Source: Actinopolyspora biskrensis
GTDB lineage: Bacteria; Actinomycetota; Actinomycetes; Mycobacteriales; Pseudonocardiaceae
DNA length: 64,000 nt
Direction: 5' to 3'
Assembly (NCBI RefSeq): GCF_013408175.1
Contig: NZ_JACBYW010000003.1
Location: 186,001 to 250,000, forward strand
Part shown: positions 31,308 to 40,857 of the stretch, in pieces
Layout: every line of letters starts with the position of its first letter
Numbering within the stretch: the stretch's first letter is position 1
Program-made: the position numbers and the translations under genes
The notes under the pieces: generated by a model
Database searches by the model: none
What the model was told of the DNA's origin: nothing
Seen by the model: only the letters and a program-made list of their open reading frames with translations

Positions 31308-32366
31308 CTACCGGACGAACTGCGACATGTTGGAGATCTTCCACTCCCCGTCGCGCTTTTCGGCCTGCACCGTCAACTGGGCGGGGTACACACCGCCGTC
31401 GTCGCTCTTGGTGCTCGTGGCGTCCTGGTTCACGAACAGCAGGACCTCGGCACGGTCTCCCTCGAGGAGGGTCACTCCCGACCTGGTGACGGTGCTCGTG
31501 AGCACCATCTTCTGCTCGGGCGCCTGCTCGCGCACCGTTTCGAACATCTTGTCGTACTGATCCACGGCCTTCCCCACCAGCAAGTTCTCGGCCGCCTTAT
31601 CGGTTTTGCCCACATTGGAGTAGTCGTAGGAGAACAGTTTTTCCACCGCGCTGCCGACCTGCCCCTTGACCTCACTGGTGGTGGCCTCGTCGACGAGGGC
31701 CGCGTTCGCGGAGGGGCCTTCGTGCCGCAGCGCGTGGGCGGCGGCGTGGAACCAGTACGCGAGCCCGCCGAAACCGAGGGCGAGCACCAGCAGCACCGCC
31801 GTCAGCGCGACCGGTTTGTCGCCGGGGGCGAATCCGGATCGGATCCTCGCCCCCGCCCCCCTCCGCGCGCGCCCTTTCCGGCTGCCGGGGAGTTCGTCGG
31901 TGGGAGAATCGGCGGTCTCCCGCTGCTCGGCCGTACCGGAGTCCTGCCCCTCCGCGGATTCGTCCCGGGACTCGCCGGTCCCGTCCCGTGGTTCGGGGTC
32001 CTGCCCGGAGATCCCGGAAGCGGTGCTCGCCCCCTCCGCAGTGTCGTCTCCCGGAGCGTCCTCCGGAGCGGCGTCGTCCTCCGGAGCTGGGCCGGCCGCG
32101 GTCGCGGCCTCCCCCGAGTTCTCCACGGCGGTCGCCGCGGACCCGACCTCATCCACCGCCCCGGTTTCCGGGACCGTCCCTCCGGGCTCCTCCCCACCGG
32201 TCGCGCTCGTGTCCTGCCGGACGCTCTCCTCGATGGTTGTGCCGTCCTCCCGGGGGGACGCGTCCTCCGCGACGGTGTTCGTGCGGTTTCTCGTTCCGGC
32301 GACGCGCGGCTTGCGCGCCGGGGAACCGCTCTGGCGGCGACGTGGAGTACTGCGGGAAACGCTCAC
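31308..32366 (-). CDS. Mce-associated membrane protein with long acidic N-terminus
   Basis: This 352-residue protein is the last gene of the mce operon. Residues 1-185 are basic, then acidic and disordered (many Glu, Asp, Ser, Thr). One membrane helix (about 192-215, ALTAVLLVLALGFGGLAYWF) is followed by a domain of about 140 residues typical of Mce-associated (Mam) proteins, which are thought to stabilise the Mce transporter at the membrane. The GTG at 32366 is preferred over an upstream ATG because AAGGAG lies 6 nt before it. The sequence matches the family mainly by context and layout. Confidence 0.8.
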   Translation of the reverse strand: MSVSRSTPRRRQSGSPARKPRVAGTRNRTNTVAEDASPREDGTTIEESVRQDTSATGGEEPGGTVPETGAVDEVGSAATAVENSGEAATAAGPAPEDDAAPEDAPGDDTAEGASTASGISGQDPEPRDGTGESRDESAEGQDSGTAEQRETADSPTDELPGSRKGRARRGAGARIRSGFAPGDKPVALTAVLLVLALGFGGLAYWFHAAAHALRHEGPSANAALVDEATTSEVKGQVGSAVEKLFSYDYSNVGKTDKAAENLLVGKAVDQYDKMFETVREQAPEQKMVLTSTVTRSGVTLLEGDRAEVLLFVNQDATSTKSDDGGVYPAQLTVQAEKRDGEWKISNMSQFVR

Positions 32367-32415
32367 GGCGATCTCCTTATGACCCGACCGGCTACGCAAA
32401 GTTCTGCTGTGAGTT

Positions 32416-32946
32416 CTAGATCGAGGTGGGGGTCATCCTGCTCATCTTCCACCCCTGCCCGGTTCTGGTGAGCTCCGCGCGAACCCGCCAGCGGCTGGTG
32501 GACGGCTTTCCGTCCGCGGGTTCCTTGGTGATCTTGTAGCTCGCGATCATCCGCGCCTTGCCCTCGCGGGTGTTCAGCTCGGTCAACGCCGACTCCAGCA
32601 CCTCGGCCCGCATGGCCACCTTGTTCTCGGTTATTCGCTCGATCCGCTGGTCACGGCTGCCCTCGAGCACGTCACGCAGCGGCCCGGTGGTGCCGTTGAG
32701 GGCCTGGTCCATGTCCTGCTGCGCCTGCCGGTGGTCGATCGAGTTGTAGTTGATCACCGCCTGTCTGCCCGCGCTCAGCACCCGATCGCGGGTGGCGGCC
32801 AGCTCGACGGAGGAGTCGTTCGCCGCGAGCGCCCAGGAAACACCGAATCCTCCGGCCGCGAGCACGCTCACGGCCAGCAGGACGGACGCCGCCAGCATCG
32901 GCCACCTCCGCCCGGAGAGGTTCCGCGTCGAACCTGCCGTGTTCAT
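32416..32946 (-). CDS. Mce-associated membrane protein
   Basis: This 176-residue protein has an N-terminal membrane helix (about 13-42, WPMLAASVLLAVSVLAAGGF) and a periplasm-side domain with helices and an SKYKIT-like beta region, ending GWKMSRMTPTSI. That plan matches the Mam proteins found downstream of mce genes. The ATG at 32946 has AAGGGAA before it. It lies 38 nt after mceF and is followed by a second, larger Mam protein. Confidence 0.82.
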   Translation of the reverse strand: MNTAGSTRNLSGRRWPMLAASVLLAVSVLAAGGFGVSWALAANDSSVELAATRDRVLSAGRQAVINYNSIDHRQAQQDMDQALNGTTGPLRDVLEGSRDQRIERITENKVAMRAEVLESALTELNTREGKARMIASYKITKEPADGKPSTSRWRVRAELTRTGQGWKMSRMTPTSI

Positions 32947-32984
32947 GACGATTCCCTTCACCCCGACAACTCGAACAGAAAATC

Positions 32985-34094
32985 TCAATCGCCCCGGCCG
33001 TCCGGAGCGTTCCGGCCTCCGCGCACCGCCGTCGGACTGTCCTCGGGTACCTCGCAGCGCGCGTCGCTGTTCAACGGAACCGGAGTCAGCTCGTTGCCCG
33101 CTCTTCGCTCGGTTCCCTCGTAGACGCAGGGCATCGGGTCGAATGCGTTGAGCACCAGGCCGAAGTGCGCCGAACCGTCCCCCGGAGCCACGGTGAACCC
33201 TCCCGCGGACACGGCCGGATAGGTCACGAACATCTGCTCCAGCCCGGCCGCGTTGTCCTCCAGGGCCCGGGCCGTCGGTATCCCGTTGGCCATGAGCGAG
33301 GAGAGCTTCGGGCCGGTCCGCCGCAGCACACCGCTGACCTCCTCGGCAGCCGGGGTGCCGCGGTTCAGGATCGCTCGGATGTCGCCGTCGGACTTCTCGA
33401 GCTGCTCGGAGACCAGCCGGAGGTCCTCGCTGAACGACCGGACGGCCGAGGCCTGATCGTTCTGGGTGCCGAGCACGGTGGTGGTGTCCGCGAGCAGCTT
33501 CTTGGTCTGGGGCAGGTGCGCTTCGGCCTCCGCGGTGAACTCGTCGGCGGTGTCCAGCACCCGCTGGAGCTCGTCCCCGTTCCCCTCGAAGGCGGTGCCC
33601 AACTCGTCCACCACCGTGCGCAGCGAGTCCTCGGGCACGGACTCGACGAGGGAGTCCACGTTGTGCAGCAGGTCCTCGACGGGCAGCGGGGTGGTGGTGT
33701 CCTGTTCCCGGACGACCGAGCCATCGTGCAGGTACGGCCCGTCGGAGCTCCTCGGGCGCAGGTCCACGTACTGCTCGCCGACGACCGAGCGGTTGGCCAC
33801 GACGGCCCGCACGTCGGTGGGGATCCGCGGTGCGGACGGTTCGATGTCCAGGGGGACCTCGACTCCGTCCCGGGTCAGTTCGAGCTCGCCGACCCTGCCC
33901 ACCTGAACTCCCCGGTAGGTCACCTCGGCGTTGGGGAAGATCCCGCCCGAGCTGGCGAGCTGAACCGTGACCACGTACCCCCTGGGGCCGAACAGCCGGT
34001 CCAGTCCCGCGTATCTGGCTCCGGCGTAGCTGACCCCCACCAGTGCCACGGCGAGGAAGGCCGCGATCTGCACGCGTACTTTGCGGGTGAGCAT
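32985..34094 (-). CDS. mceF: Mce family protein MceF
   Basis: MceF (369 residues) is one of the six substrate-binding subunits of the Mce lipid importer. It has an N-terminal membrane anchor (about 8-28) and the MlaD/MCE domain (about 38-115, with GIFPNAEVTYRGVQVGRV). A helical region of about 170 residues is thought to form a tube across the periplasm. The C-terminal part is short and has two Cys (MPCVYEGTE, ARCEVPE). Its ATG overlaps the mceE stop by one base. Substrate is not known from sequence. Confidence 0.92.
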   Translation of the reverse strand: MLTRKVRVQIAAFLAVALVGVSYAGARYAGLDRLFGPRGYVVTVQLASSGGIFPNAEVTYRGVQVGRVGELELTRDGVEVPLDIEPSAPRIPTDVRAVVANRSVVGEQYVDLRPRSSDGPYLHDGSVVREQDTTTPLPVEDLLHNVDSLVESVPEDSLRTVVDELGTAFEGNGDELQRVLDTADEFTAEAEAHLPQTKKLLADTTTVLGTQNDQASAVRSFSEDLRLVSEQLEKSDGDIRAILNRGTPAAEEVSGVLRRTGPKLSSLMANGIPTARALEDNAAGLEQMFVTYPAVSAGGFTVAPGDGSAHFGLVLNAFDPMPCVYEGTERRAGNELTPVPLNSDARCEVPEDSPTAVRGGRNAPDGRGD

Positions 34095-35389
34095 CAGTCA
34101 CCTCCGAACAGGAAGCCGAAAAAGCCTCCGCCGTCGGACGACCCGTCGTCGGACGAGGGGTCCCGTTCCGGCTGCTTGGTGGTCCCGCCGCCGGAGCTGT
34201 CCCCGGATCCGTCCGGTTCGACGGGGTCGGGCCGGTTCCCCCCGGAAAGCGGCAGGGGCAGGTCGGGCAGCTGCGAGCTCTCGGACTCGTTCGGCAGGTC
34301 GACCAGGGGCTGCCTGCTGCGGCCCAGGTTCTCGGTCACCCGGCTCAGGTTCAGGTCGACGTCGATGTGCAGGTTGGTGTAGTCGCCCTTGATACCTTCG
34401 ACCGCCGCGTCCGTGAACGGGTAGGTGAACAGGATCTCCAGCGATTTCGGCAGGTCCGAACCGGCCGCCGCGAGGTTGCGCAGCACGGGTTGCAGGTTCC
34501 GGAGGTTGTGCAGGATGTCCTGCCTGGTGCTGTCGATCACGTCGGTGGCCACGCCGGAGAGCTCGTCCAGCGACTCCAGCATCGTCACCAGCTGGTCCCG
34601 CTGGTCGTTCAGCACTTTCAGCCCGGGTTCCAGGTCGTTCAGCGCCGTGTCGATGTTTCCGCGCTGTTCGCGGAGCGTGGCGCTGAGCCGGTTGACGCTG
34701 TCCAGGGCCGCCGTGATCTCGTCCTTGCTCCCGTCGAGCTCGGACACCAGGCGGTCCGTTCTGGACAACAGGTCGCGCACCTCGCCCTCCCTGCCGTCCA
34801 GCGCCTTGTTGAGCTCCTCGGCTATGTTCTGCACCTTCCCGATCGCACCGCCGTTGAGCAGCATGGAAAGCGCCCCCAGCACCTCCTCGACCTCGGGGCC
34901 GCGTCCCGTGCGTTCCAGCGGAATCAGGTCGCCCTCGCCCAGCTGCTTCCGGGCGGCCTCCGATTCCGGGGGCTTGTACAGCTCCACGTACTTCTCGCCG
35001 AGCAGGCTGGACTGCTCGATCTTGGCCAGGGCGTCGCGCGGCAGCTCCACCTCGTCGTTGACCACCATGGTCACTTCCGCCTGCCAGGACTCGTCGGTGA
35101 GCTCGACGTTCGAGACCCGGCCCACGGGCACGTCGTTGACCCGCACGCCCGCGTTCGGGACGAGGTCGGTCACGTCGTCGAACCGCGCCTTGATCGTGTA
35201 GGGCCTCTCGCCCACGTCCGCCCCGCCGGGCAGCGGAAGGCTGTGCACGCCTTTGAAACCGCCCAGCCCGCACCCCGCGGTGAGCAGCAGCGTGCCGAAC
35301 AGCGCCAGCAGCACCCCCGGAAGCCGGCGGCGCGAAGCCGAGCCTCCGCGGTCGTGGCTCGCCCGTGCGATTCCATCGGTTTCCGACAT
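34094..35389 (-). CDS. mceE: Mce family lipoprotein MceE (LprK-like)
   Basis: MceE (431 residues) is the lipid-anchored member of the Mce complex. The signal sequence ends in a lipobox LTAGC with the Cys at residue 40, then an MCE domain (NAGVRVNDVPVGRVSNVEL) and a long helical region. The tail (about 345-431) is rich in Ser, Gly and Asp. The ATG at 35389 is chosen because it overlaps the mceD stop as TGATG, although the frame is open upstream. Confidence 0.92.
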   Translation of the reverse strand: MSETDGIARASHDRGGSASRRRLPGVLLALFGTLLLTAGCGLGGFKGVHSLPLPGGADVGERPYTIKARFDDVTDLVPNAGVRVNDVPVGRVSNVELTDESWQAEVTMVVNDEVELPRDALAKIEQSSLLGEKYVELYKPPESEAARKQLGEGDLIPLERTGRGPEVEEVLGALSMLLNGGAIGKVQNIAEELNKALDGREGEVRDLLSRTDRLVSELDGSKDEITAALDSVNRLSATLREQRGNIDTALNDLEPGLKVLNDQRDQLVTMLESLDELSGVATDVIDSTRQDILHNLRNLQPVLRNLAAAGSDLPKSLEILFTYPFTDAAVEGIKGDYTNLHIDVDLNLSRVTENLGRSRQPLVDLPNESESSQLPDLPLPLSGGNRPDPVEPDGSGDSSGGGTTKQPERDPSSDDGSSDGGGFFGFLFGGD

Positions 35390-36630
35390 CAGCCCTGTCC
35401 TCCCGATCCGGAGCCGTCCGAGTCGCCGAAGACCCTGTCGCTGCTGGTTCTCAGCGGCAGCGGAAGATCGGGCCGCTGGCCGCGCTGCAGCTTGGAGATC
35501 GTCTCCGCCGGGTTGGGCAACTTCCCTCCACCGTCCAGGAAGTTCTGCGCGGACTCGCAACCGGAACGCAGCCCCTCGGGCACGTTGGCCAGCTCCGAAG
35601 CGTCGTTCCCGCTCTCGGGGCGAACCTGCTTGAGGAGTTTGCACAGCAGCACCAGCGGCGGTTGCCGCAGCTCGTTGAGATTCGCCCTGGTGTCCAGGGT
35701 TCCCGAGGCCGCGTTGTACGAGTTCTGCAGGTTGCCCAGGGCCAGCGGCGCTTTGGTCAGGGTTTCGCGCAGCGCCTTGTTCTGCCGGGAGACCACCTTG
35801 GCTATCGAGTCGAGCTGTTCGACGTTGCTGTGCAGCTTGTCCTTGTTGGTGCGCACGAAGGACTTCACCTTGTTCAGCGCGAGAGCCAACTCGGACAGCG
35901 CGGTGTCGAGGTCGTCCCGCTGGGAGGCGAGCAGCTCGTTGATCTCGCGCATCTGGCTGTTGAAGCGACGCACCTCGCCGTCGTTGTCGGCCAGGTTCGA
36001 GGTGACCTTCTGCAGTTTGTCCACAGTGGCGAAAAGGTCCTCGCTGCTGCCGGAGAGCGTGCTGCCGGCCTCGCCCAGATCGCGCAGCGTGCGCGAGATC
36101 AGCTCGCCGTTGCCCTCGAGGTTCTCCGCTCCGGTGTCGAGCATCTCGCTCAGCTCGCCGTCGGAGTTGGCTCCCTTCGGACCGAGCGCTTCGGACAGCT
36201 CGTTGAGACTGTTGTAGACCTCGTCGATCTCCACCGGGGTCACGGTCCGCTCGTTCGGGATGGTCGCCCCGTCCTTAAGCGTCGGCCCGTTCTCGTAGAC
36301 CGGGGTCAGCTGCACGAAACGTCCGCTGACCACGCTGGGCGAGACCACGGCGGCTCCCGCGTTCGCCGGGATCTTCAGCTCGCGCCGGACGCTCATCTCC
36401 ACCCGGACGCGTTCCGGCTGCGGCGTGACCGTGTCGACGCTGCCGACCCGCACTCCGAGGACCCGGACCTCACCGCCCTCGTACAGTCCGACCGCGTCGT
36501 CGAAGTAGGCGACGACACGGCGCTGGTCCACTCCGAAGAACACCCACCAAACGGCGACGCTGACCAGCAGGACGAACACGCTGCCCAGCGCGAGGCCACG
36601 GGTGAACGGAGGTTTGCCCAATCGGCTCAT
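35389..36630 (-). CDS. mceD: Mce family protein MceD
   Basis: MceD (413 residues) has a membrane anchor (about 14-32, LALGSVFVLLVSVAVWWVFF), an MCE domain (EGGEVRVLGVRVGSVDTV) and a long helical section. The second ATG, at 36630, is preferred over one at 36639. It makes an ATGA overlap with mceC and has AGGAGG at good spacing, whereas that same AGGAGG abuts the first ATG. A Ser/Gly/Asp-rich tail closes the protein. Confidence 0.92.
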   Translation of the reverse strand: MSRLGKPPFTRGLALGSVFVLLVSVAVWWVFFGVDQRRVVAYFDDAVGLYEGGEVRVLGVRVGSVDTVTPQPERVRVEMSVRRELKIPANAGAAVVSPSVVSGRFVQLTPVYENGPTLKDGATIPNERTVTPVEIDEVYNSLNELSEALGPKGANSDGELSEMLDTGAENLEGNGELISRTLRDLGEAGSTLSGSSEDLFATVDKLQKVTSNLADNDGEVRRFNSQMREINELLASQRDDLDTALSELALALNKVKSFVRTNKDKLHSNVEQLDSIAKVVSRQNKALRETLTKAPLALGNLQNSYNAASGTLDTRANLNELRQPPLVLLCKLLKQVRPESGNDASELANVPEGLRSGCESAQNFLDGGGKLPNPAETISKLQRGQRPDLPLPLRTSSDRVFGDSDGSGSGGQG

Positions 36631-37607
36631 GGCAGACATCCCTCCTGGTTGACCGGGCCGACCGCGGGTGGAAGCAACCCGCAGAGATAGACGTCGAACC
36701 AGCGCCCGTTCCCGAGCACGTTGGAGAACAACCTGGTGAACGGGGCCATCCGCTCGATGCTCTTGCCCAGGTTCTCCTGGTTGTTCCGCAACAGCTTGGT
36801 GACCTGGTCCAGCTGTTCCAGCGCGGGCCGGAGCTGTTCCGCGTTGTCCTCGACCAGTCCGGTCAACTGCCTGGACAGTTCCGTCACCCCGTCGAGCAGG
36901 GACCTGATCGCGTCCCTGCGCTGTCTCAGCTCCTGCAACAACCGGTTGCTGTCCTGCAGCAGCTTCTCGATCTCGGTGTTGCGCTCGGCCAGCGTTCCCG
37001 CGACCCTGTTGGTCTTGCCGAGCAGCTCCTTCAGCTGCTTGTCGCGTTCGGAGATGGTGTTGGACAGCCTGGACAGGCCCTGCAGCGTGCCGCGCATCTC
37101 CTCCTTGGTCCCGGAGAAGGTCTCCGACAGCGTCCGGAAGCTTTCGGCCAGCTGCTCGGTGTCGACCTCACCGACCGTGTCGGACAGCTGCTCGAAGGTC
37201 TCGATCACGTCGTAGGGCGACATGGTGCGCTGCACCGGGATCGGTTTCGAGTGGTTCTGCTCCTGCTCGCCGCGCGTGTCCAGGGCGAGGTACTTCTTGC
37301 CGAGCAACGTGCCGACCTTGATCGCCGCGTGCGTCCGGTCGCCCACCCAGGCGTCCTCGACGTCGAAGGTGACCTTCACGTGCCCGTTCTCCAGTTCGAC
37401 CCCGGTGACCGAACCGACCTGGACACCGGCTATCCGCACGGTGTCGCCCTCGGCCAGACCACCCGCCTCGCTGAAGTTGGCCGTGTAGGTGGTTCCCGAC
37501 ACGAACGGCAGGCTCTTGTAGTTCATCGCGAGCAGGATCCCGAGGGTCAGCACCAGCAACCCGGCCACGCCGATCTTGAGTGGATCCCGCTTCTGAAAGG
37601 ACTTCAT
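36627..37607 (-). CDS. mceC: Mce family protein MceC
   Basis: MceC (326 residues) has an N-terminal anchor (about 10-30), an MCE domain (EGDTVRIAGVQVGSVTGVEL) and a helical section rich in Leu, Gln and Arg. It ends in a conserved WFDVYLCGLLPPAVGPVN segment. The ATG at 37607 gives an ATGA overlap with mceB and is preferred to an ATG 9 nt upstream. Confidence 0.92.
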   Translation of the reverse strand: MKSFQKRDPLKIGVAGLLVLTLGILLAMNYKSLPFVSGTTYTANFSEAGGLAEGDTVRIAGVQVGSVTGVELENGHVKVTFDVEDAWVGDRTHAAIKVGTLLGKKYLALDTRGEQEQNHSKPIPVQRTMSPYDVIETFEQLSDTVGEVDTEQLAESFRTLSETFSGTKEEMRGTLQGLSRLSNTISERDKQLKELLGKTNRVAGTLAERNTEIEKLLQDSNRLLQELRQRRDAIRSLLDGVTELSRQLTGLVEDNAEQLRPALEQLDQVTKLLRNNQENLGKSIERMAPFTRLFSNVLGNGRWFDVYLCGLLPPAVGPVNQEGCLP

Positions 37608-38629
37608 GGGCGACACCTCGGCTGGGTAACCGGCATCAAGGGCAGCGGGATCTCGGCCTCACCGACACCGACCTTCCCGGAGACCCCGCACACGTAGAAG
37701 TTGAACCAGGAGCCGTAGCTGGCCGTCTTGCTGATCGTTTCGAGCTTGCCCGGCATGTTCTGCAGGAACTCGCGCACGTCGGCCTTGTTCCGGTTGAGGT
37801 TCGCGGACACCTCGCGCAGCCCGGCGATGTCCTGCTTCAACGGCTCGCGGGCGTCCTCGGTGAACCCCGCCGTGGTGTGGGTCAGCTCGTCCATGGCCGT
37901 GATGGCGCCGCCCACGGAGTCCCGGTCGGCGGACAGCCCGGACACCAGTTCCTGCAGCTGGGCCACCAGCCCGGACAGTTCGCCCCGGCGTTCGTCGACG
38001 GTGCTCAGCACGCTGTTGAGGTTGGAGACCACCTCGCCGATCACCTTGTCCTTCTCGGCGATGGTCTTGGTCAGCGAAGCGGTGTGCGACAGCAGGCTCT
38101 CCACCGTTCCGGACTCGCCCTGCAGCACCTGCACGATCTCGTAGGAGAGCTTGTTGACCTCCTCCGGGGAAAGTGCCCGGAAGAGGGGCTGGAAACCACC
38201 GAGCAGGGCGTTGAGATCGAGGGGAGGGCTGGTCCGTTCCAGCGGGATGGTCGCTCCGCGTTCCAGCCGGTCGTCGACGGCTCCGGTGCCCTGCTCCAGC
38301 GCCACGTAGCGTTCGCCGATGAGGTTGCGCCACTTGACCGCGGCCTCGGTCGAGCTGGGCAACCGCCGTTCGGAAACGGTGAACTCGACCTCGGCCGTGC
38401 CGTGGTCGACCAGGTCGATGTTTTCCACCTGACCGACCCGAACCCCCGATATGCGGACGTCGTCACCTTCCTTCAGCCCCGTGACGTCGGTGAACAGCGC
38501 GGAGTACGGCTCCGAGCTCCGCAGGTTCTGGTTGGCGATGGTCAGTACCAGCACCCCGGTCGCCAGCACGGTGACGAGCACGAAGACCGTGAACTTGACC
38601 AGGGGGCCCGTGACCGAGCGGCCGTTCAT
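37604..38629 (-). CDS. mceB: Mce family protein MceB
   Basis: MceB (341 residues) has a membrane anchor (about 10-30, LVKFTVFVLVTVLATGVLVL) and an MCE domain (EGDDVRISGVRVGQVENIDL). A helical domain follows, and the protein ends in WFNFYVCGVSGKVGVGEAE, the family-typical end. Its ATG overlaps the mceA stop as ATGA. Confidence 0.92.
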   Translation of the reverse strand: MNGRSVTGPLVKFTVFVLVTVLATGVLVLTIANQNLRSSEPYSALFTDVTGLKEGDDVRISGVRVGQVENIDLVDHGTAEVEFTVSERRLPSSTEAAVKWRNLIGERYVALEQGTGAVDDRLERGATIPLERTSPPLDLNALLGGFQPLFRALSPEEVNKLSYEIVQVLQGESGTVESLLSHTASLTKTIAEKDKVIGEVVSNLNSVLSTVDERRGELSGLVAQLQELVSGLSADRDSVGGAITAMDELTHTTAGFTEDAREPLKQDIAGLREVSANLNRNKADVREFLQNMPGKLETISKTASYGSWFNFYVCGVSGKVGVGEAEIPLPLMPVTQPRCRP

Positions 38630-40017
38630 CGGTAGCTCACCTCAGCTCCACGCAGCAGCGGGCCGACCAGCAGGGAACTCCAGTCCGGCACTTCCTCCGG
38701 GGGGACGCCCATGCTCGGTGCGAGCACGGTGGAGATGAACTTCTGCTCGGCTTCGGAGTTCGCCAGTTCACCGGTCCTCCCCGCGGACTGCGGGGAGGTG
38801 CCCGCGGGCGCCTCGCCGGAGGCCTCCTCGTCCGTCGGCAAGTAGTCCTCCCCGCCGGAAGGCGGGTTGACTCCTCCGTTGGAGGTCCGTGCCGGCGGCG
38901 GCTTGTACGAACCGTCCTTGACCGGCCCGTCCGGCGGGTACTGCGGGAAGGGGCTCGGCGCGTTCTCGAAGTTGTAGCACCGGGGTCCGCGCTCGTCCCG
39001 GTAGGTCGGCTCGTCCCTTCCCGGCACGTACTTCCCGCGGTCGGCGGTCACCTCCAGGGTGATGTGCAGTCCCGGCTCGTCCGTTCCCTTGCCGAAGGCA
39101 CGGTCGATCCTGGGGACGAACTCGGCCATGTCGCGCAGGAAGCACCGGTACTCCGGGGCGTACTTGGCCAGCACGTCCGTGGTGGGCCGCGCCGCCGAGT
39201 TCAGCGTGATCAGGTTCTTCCGGTTTCTGTCCAGGAAACCGCGCAGGTCGTCGGAGGTGCGCGTGGTCTGCTCGGTGAGCTCTGCGAGGGCCTCGCGCTG
39301 CTCGACCAGGGTTTTCGAGGTGGTGGTCAGGTTGTTCAGCGCGTTGAGCACGTCGGGCGCTGCCTCGTCGTAGGTCTCGGCGACCCCGACCAGTTCGCGC
39401 AGGTTGCGTTTGAGGTCGGGGATGGCCGGGTTGAACCCCTCCAGGTAGCCGTTGAGCCGGGAGAGGGTTTCGCCCAGGTCGTCGCCGCGCCCCTCGAGAG
39501 CGGTGCTCAGCGCGTTGAGCGTGGACGACAGCTCCGAGGGCTTCACCGCGCGCAGCACCTCCAGCGTGTCGGAGAGCACGTTCTGCAGCTCGACGGAGGC
39601 CCCGGTGCGGTCCTGGCTGATCACGTCCCCTTCGGACAGGTGCGTTCCGGCCGGGTCCTCCGGCAGTCGCAGGGAGACGTAGCGCGAGCCGAACAGCGAC
39701 TTCGGCAGCAGCAGCGCGCTCACGTTGGACGGGATCTTGTCGACCTTGTCCGGGTCGAGAGCCAGCCGCAGCAGCGCCCCGTCGCCGTTCGCGCTGACCC
39801 GGCGCACCTCGCCGACGAGCATGCCCCGCACCTTCACGTCCGAGCGCGGGCGCAGCTGGTTGCCAGCGGAGGCCGCACGCAACTCGACCTCGACCACCGG
39901 TTTGAAGGCCTTCTGGTAGATGGCCACGGTCAGGCTGACGAACAGCACCATGCACATCAGCAGCGCCAGGCCCATGAAGCGCCGCTTGACCGTGCTCGCC
40001 TTCCCGCGCGCGCTCAT
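38626..40017 (-). CDS. mceA: Mce family protein MceA
   Basis: MceA (463 residues) begins the substrate-binding part of the operon. It has an anchor helix (about 16-36), an MCE domain (RPRSDVKVRGMLVGEVRRVS), a long helical region and the family's C-terminal domain (YAPEYRCFLRDMAEFVPRID). A Pro/Ser/Glu-rich tail ends in WSSLLVGPLLRGAEVSYR. The ATG at 40017 overlaps the yrbEB stop (ATGA); the upstream open frame is rejected. Confidence 0.92.
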   Translation of the reverse strand: MSARGKASTVKRRFMGLALLMCMVLFVSLTVAIYQKAFKPVVEVELRAASAGNQLRPRSDVKVRGMLVGEVRRVSANGDGALLRLALDPDKVDKIPSNVSALLLPKSLFGSRYVSLRLPEDPAGTHLSEGDVISQDRTGASVELQNVLSDTLEVLRAVKPSELSSTLNALSTALEGRGDDLGETLSRLNGYLEGFNPAIPDLKRNLRELVGVAETYDEAAPDVLNALNNLTTTSKTLVEQREALAELTEQTTRTSDDLRGFLDRNRKNLITLNSAARPTTDVLAKYAPEYRCFLRDMAEFVPRIDRAFGKGTDEPGLHITLEVTADRGKYVPGRDEPTYRDERGPRCYNFENAPSPFPQYPPDGPVKDGSYKPPPARTSNGGVNPPSGGEDYLPTDEEASGEAPAGTSPQSAGRTGELANSEAEQKFISTVLAPSMGVPPEEVPDWSSLLVGPLLRGAEVSYR

Positions 40018-40853
40018 CCGGCGATCCGCACTGTCGTCGAGGAGCCCCAGATCGCCAGGCTCAGCAGCAGGTCGAGAACCGCCGTGGACACGATCGCCGT
40101 GCGCACGGCACGGCCGACGGCGATACCGACACCGGCCGGTCCGCCGCTGGCCCGGTAGCCGAAGTAGCAGTGCGTCATGATCACCACCACGCTGAATACG
40201 AGCACTTTTCCGAAGGACCACAGCACGTCCCCCGGGGGCAGGAACAGGTTGAAGTACTTGTCGTAGGTGCCGGGTGGTTGCCCGTAGACGAAGATCGTGA
40301 CCGCTCTGGAGGCCAGGTAGGAGCTGAGCAGCCCGAGCACGTACAGCGGGATGACGGCCACGAAACCGGCCACTACCCTGGTGCTGACCAGGTAGGGCAG
40401 GCTGGGGATCCCCATGACCTCCAGCGCGTCGATCTCGTCGGAGATCCGCATCGCGCCCAGCTGGGCGGTGAAACCGGAGCCGACCGTGGCCGACAGCGCG
40501 AGCCCGGCCACCAGAGGGGCGATCTCGCGGGTGTTGAAGTACGCGGACACGAAGCCGGAGAAGGCCGCCGTACCGAGCTGGTTGAGCGCGGCGTAGCCCT
40601 GCAGACCGACCACCACACCGGTGAACATGGTCAGCCCGATCATCACGCCGACCGTTCCGCCGATGACCGCGAGGGCACCGCTGCCGAAGCTCACCTCGGC
40701 GAGCAGCCGCAGCACCTCCCTGAAGTACCTCAGGACCGCTTTGGGGATCCAGACCAGCGTCCGGAGGTAGAAGGACATCTGGTCGCCCAGGTCGTCCAGG
40801 GTCCGCAGTGGACGACCGGCGATCCTGCGCACCCGTCGGGAAATCGTGGCCAT
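40014..40853 (-). CDS. yrbEB: Mce transporter permease YrbEB (MlaE family)
   Basis: This 279-residue integral membrane protein is one of the two MlaE/DUF140 permeases of the Mce importer. About five or six membrane helices are visible. The conserved permease loop reads GSGFTAQLGAMRISDEIDAL then EVMGIPSLPYLVSTR, with the EIDALEVMG motif that contacts the ATPase. It lies 4 nt after yrbEA. Confidence 0.94.
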   Translation of the reverse strand: MATISRRVRRIAGRPLRTLDDLGDQMSFYLRTLVWIPKAVLRYFREVLRLLAEVSFGSGALAVIGGTVGVMIGLTMFTGVVVGLQGYAALNQLGTAAFSGFVSAYFNTREIAPLVAGLALSATVGSGFTAQLGAMRISDEIDALEVMGIPSLPYLVSTRVVAGFVAVIPLYVLGLLSSYLASRAVTIFVYGQPPGTYDKYFNLFLPPGDVLWSFGKVLVFSVVVIMTHCYFGYRASGGPAGVGIAVGRAVRTAIVSTAVLDLLLSLAIWGSSTTVRIAG

Positions 40854-40857
40854 CCCC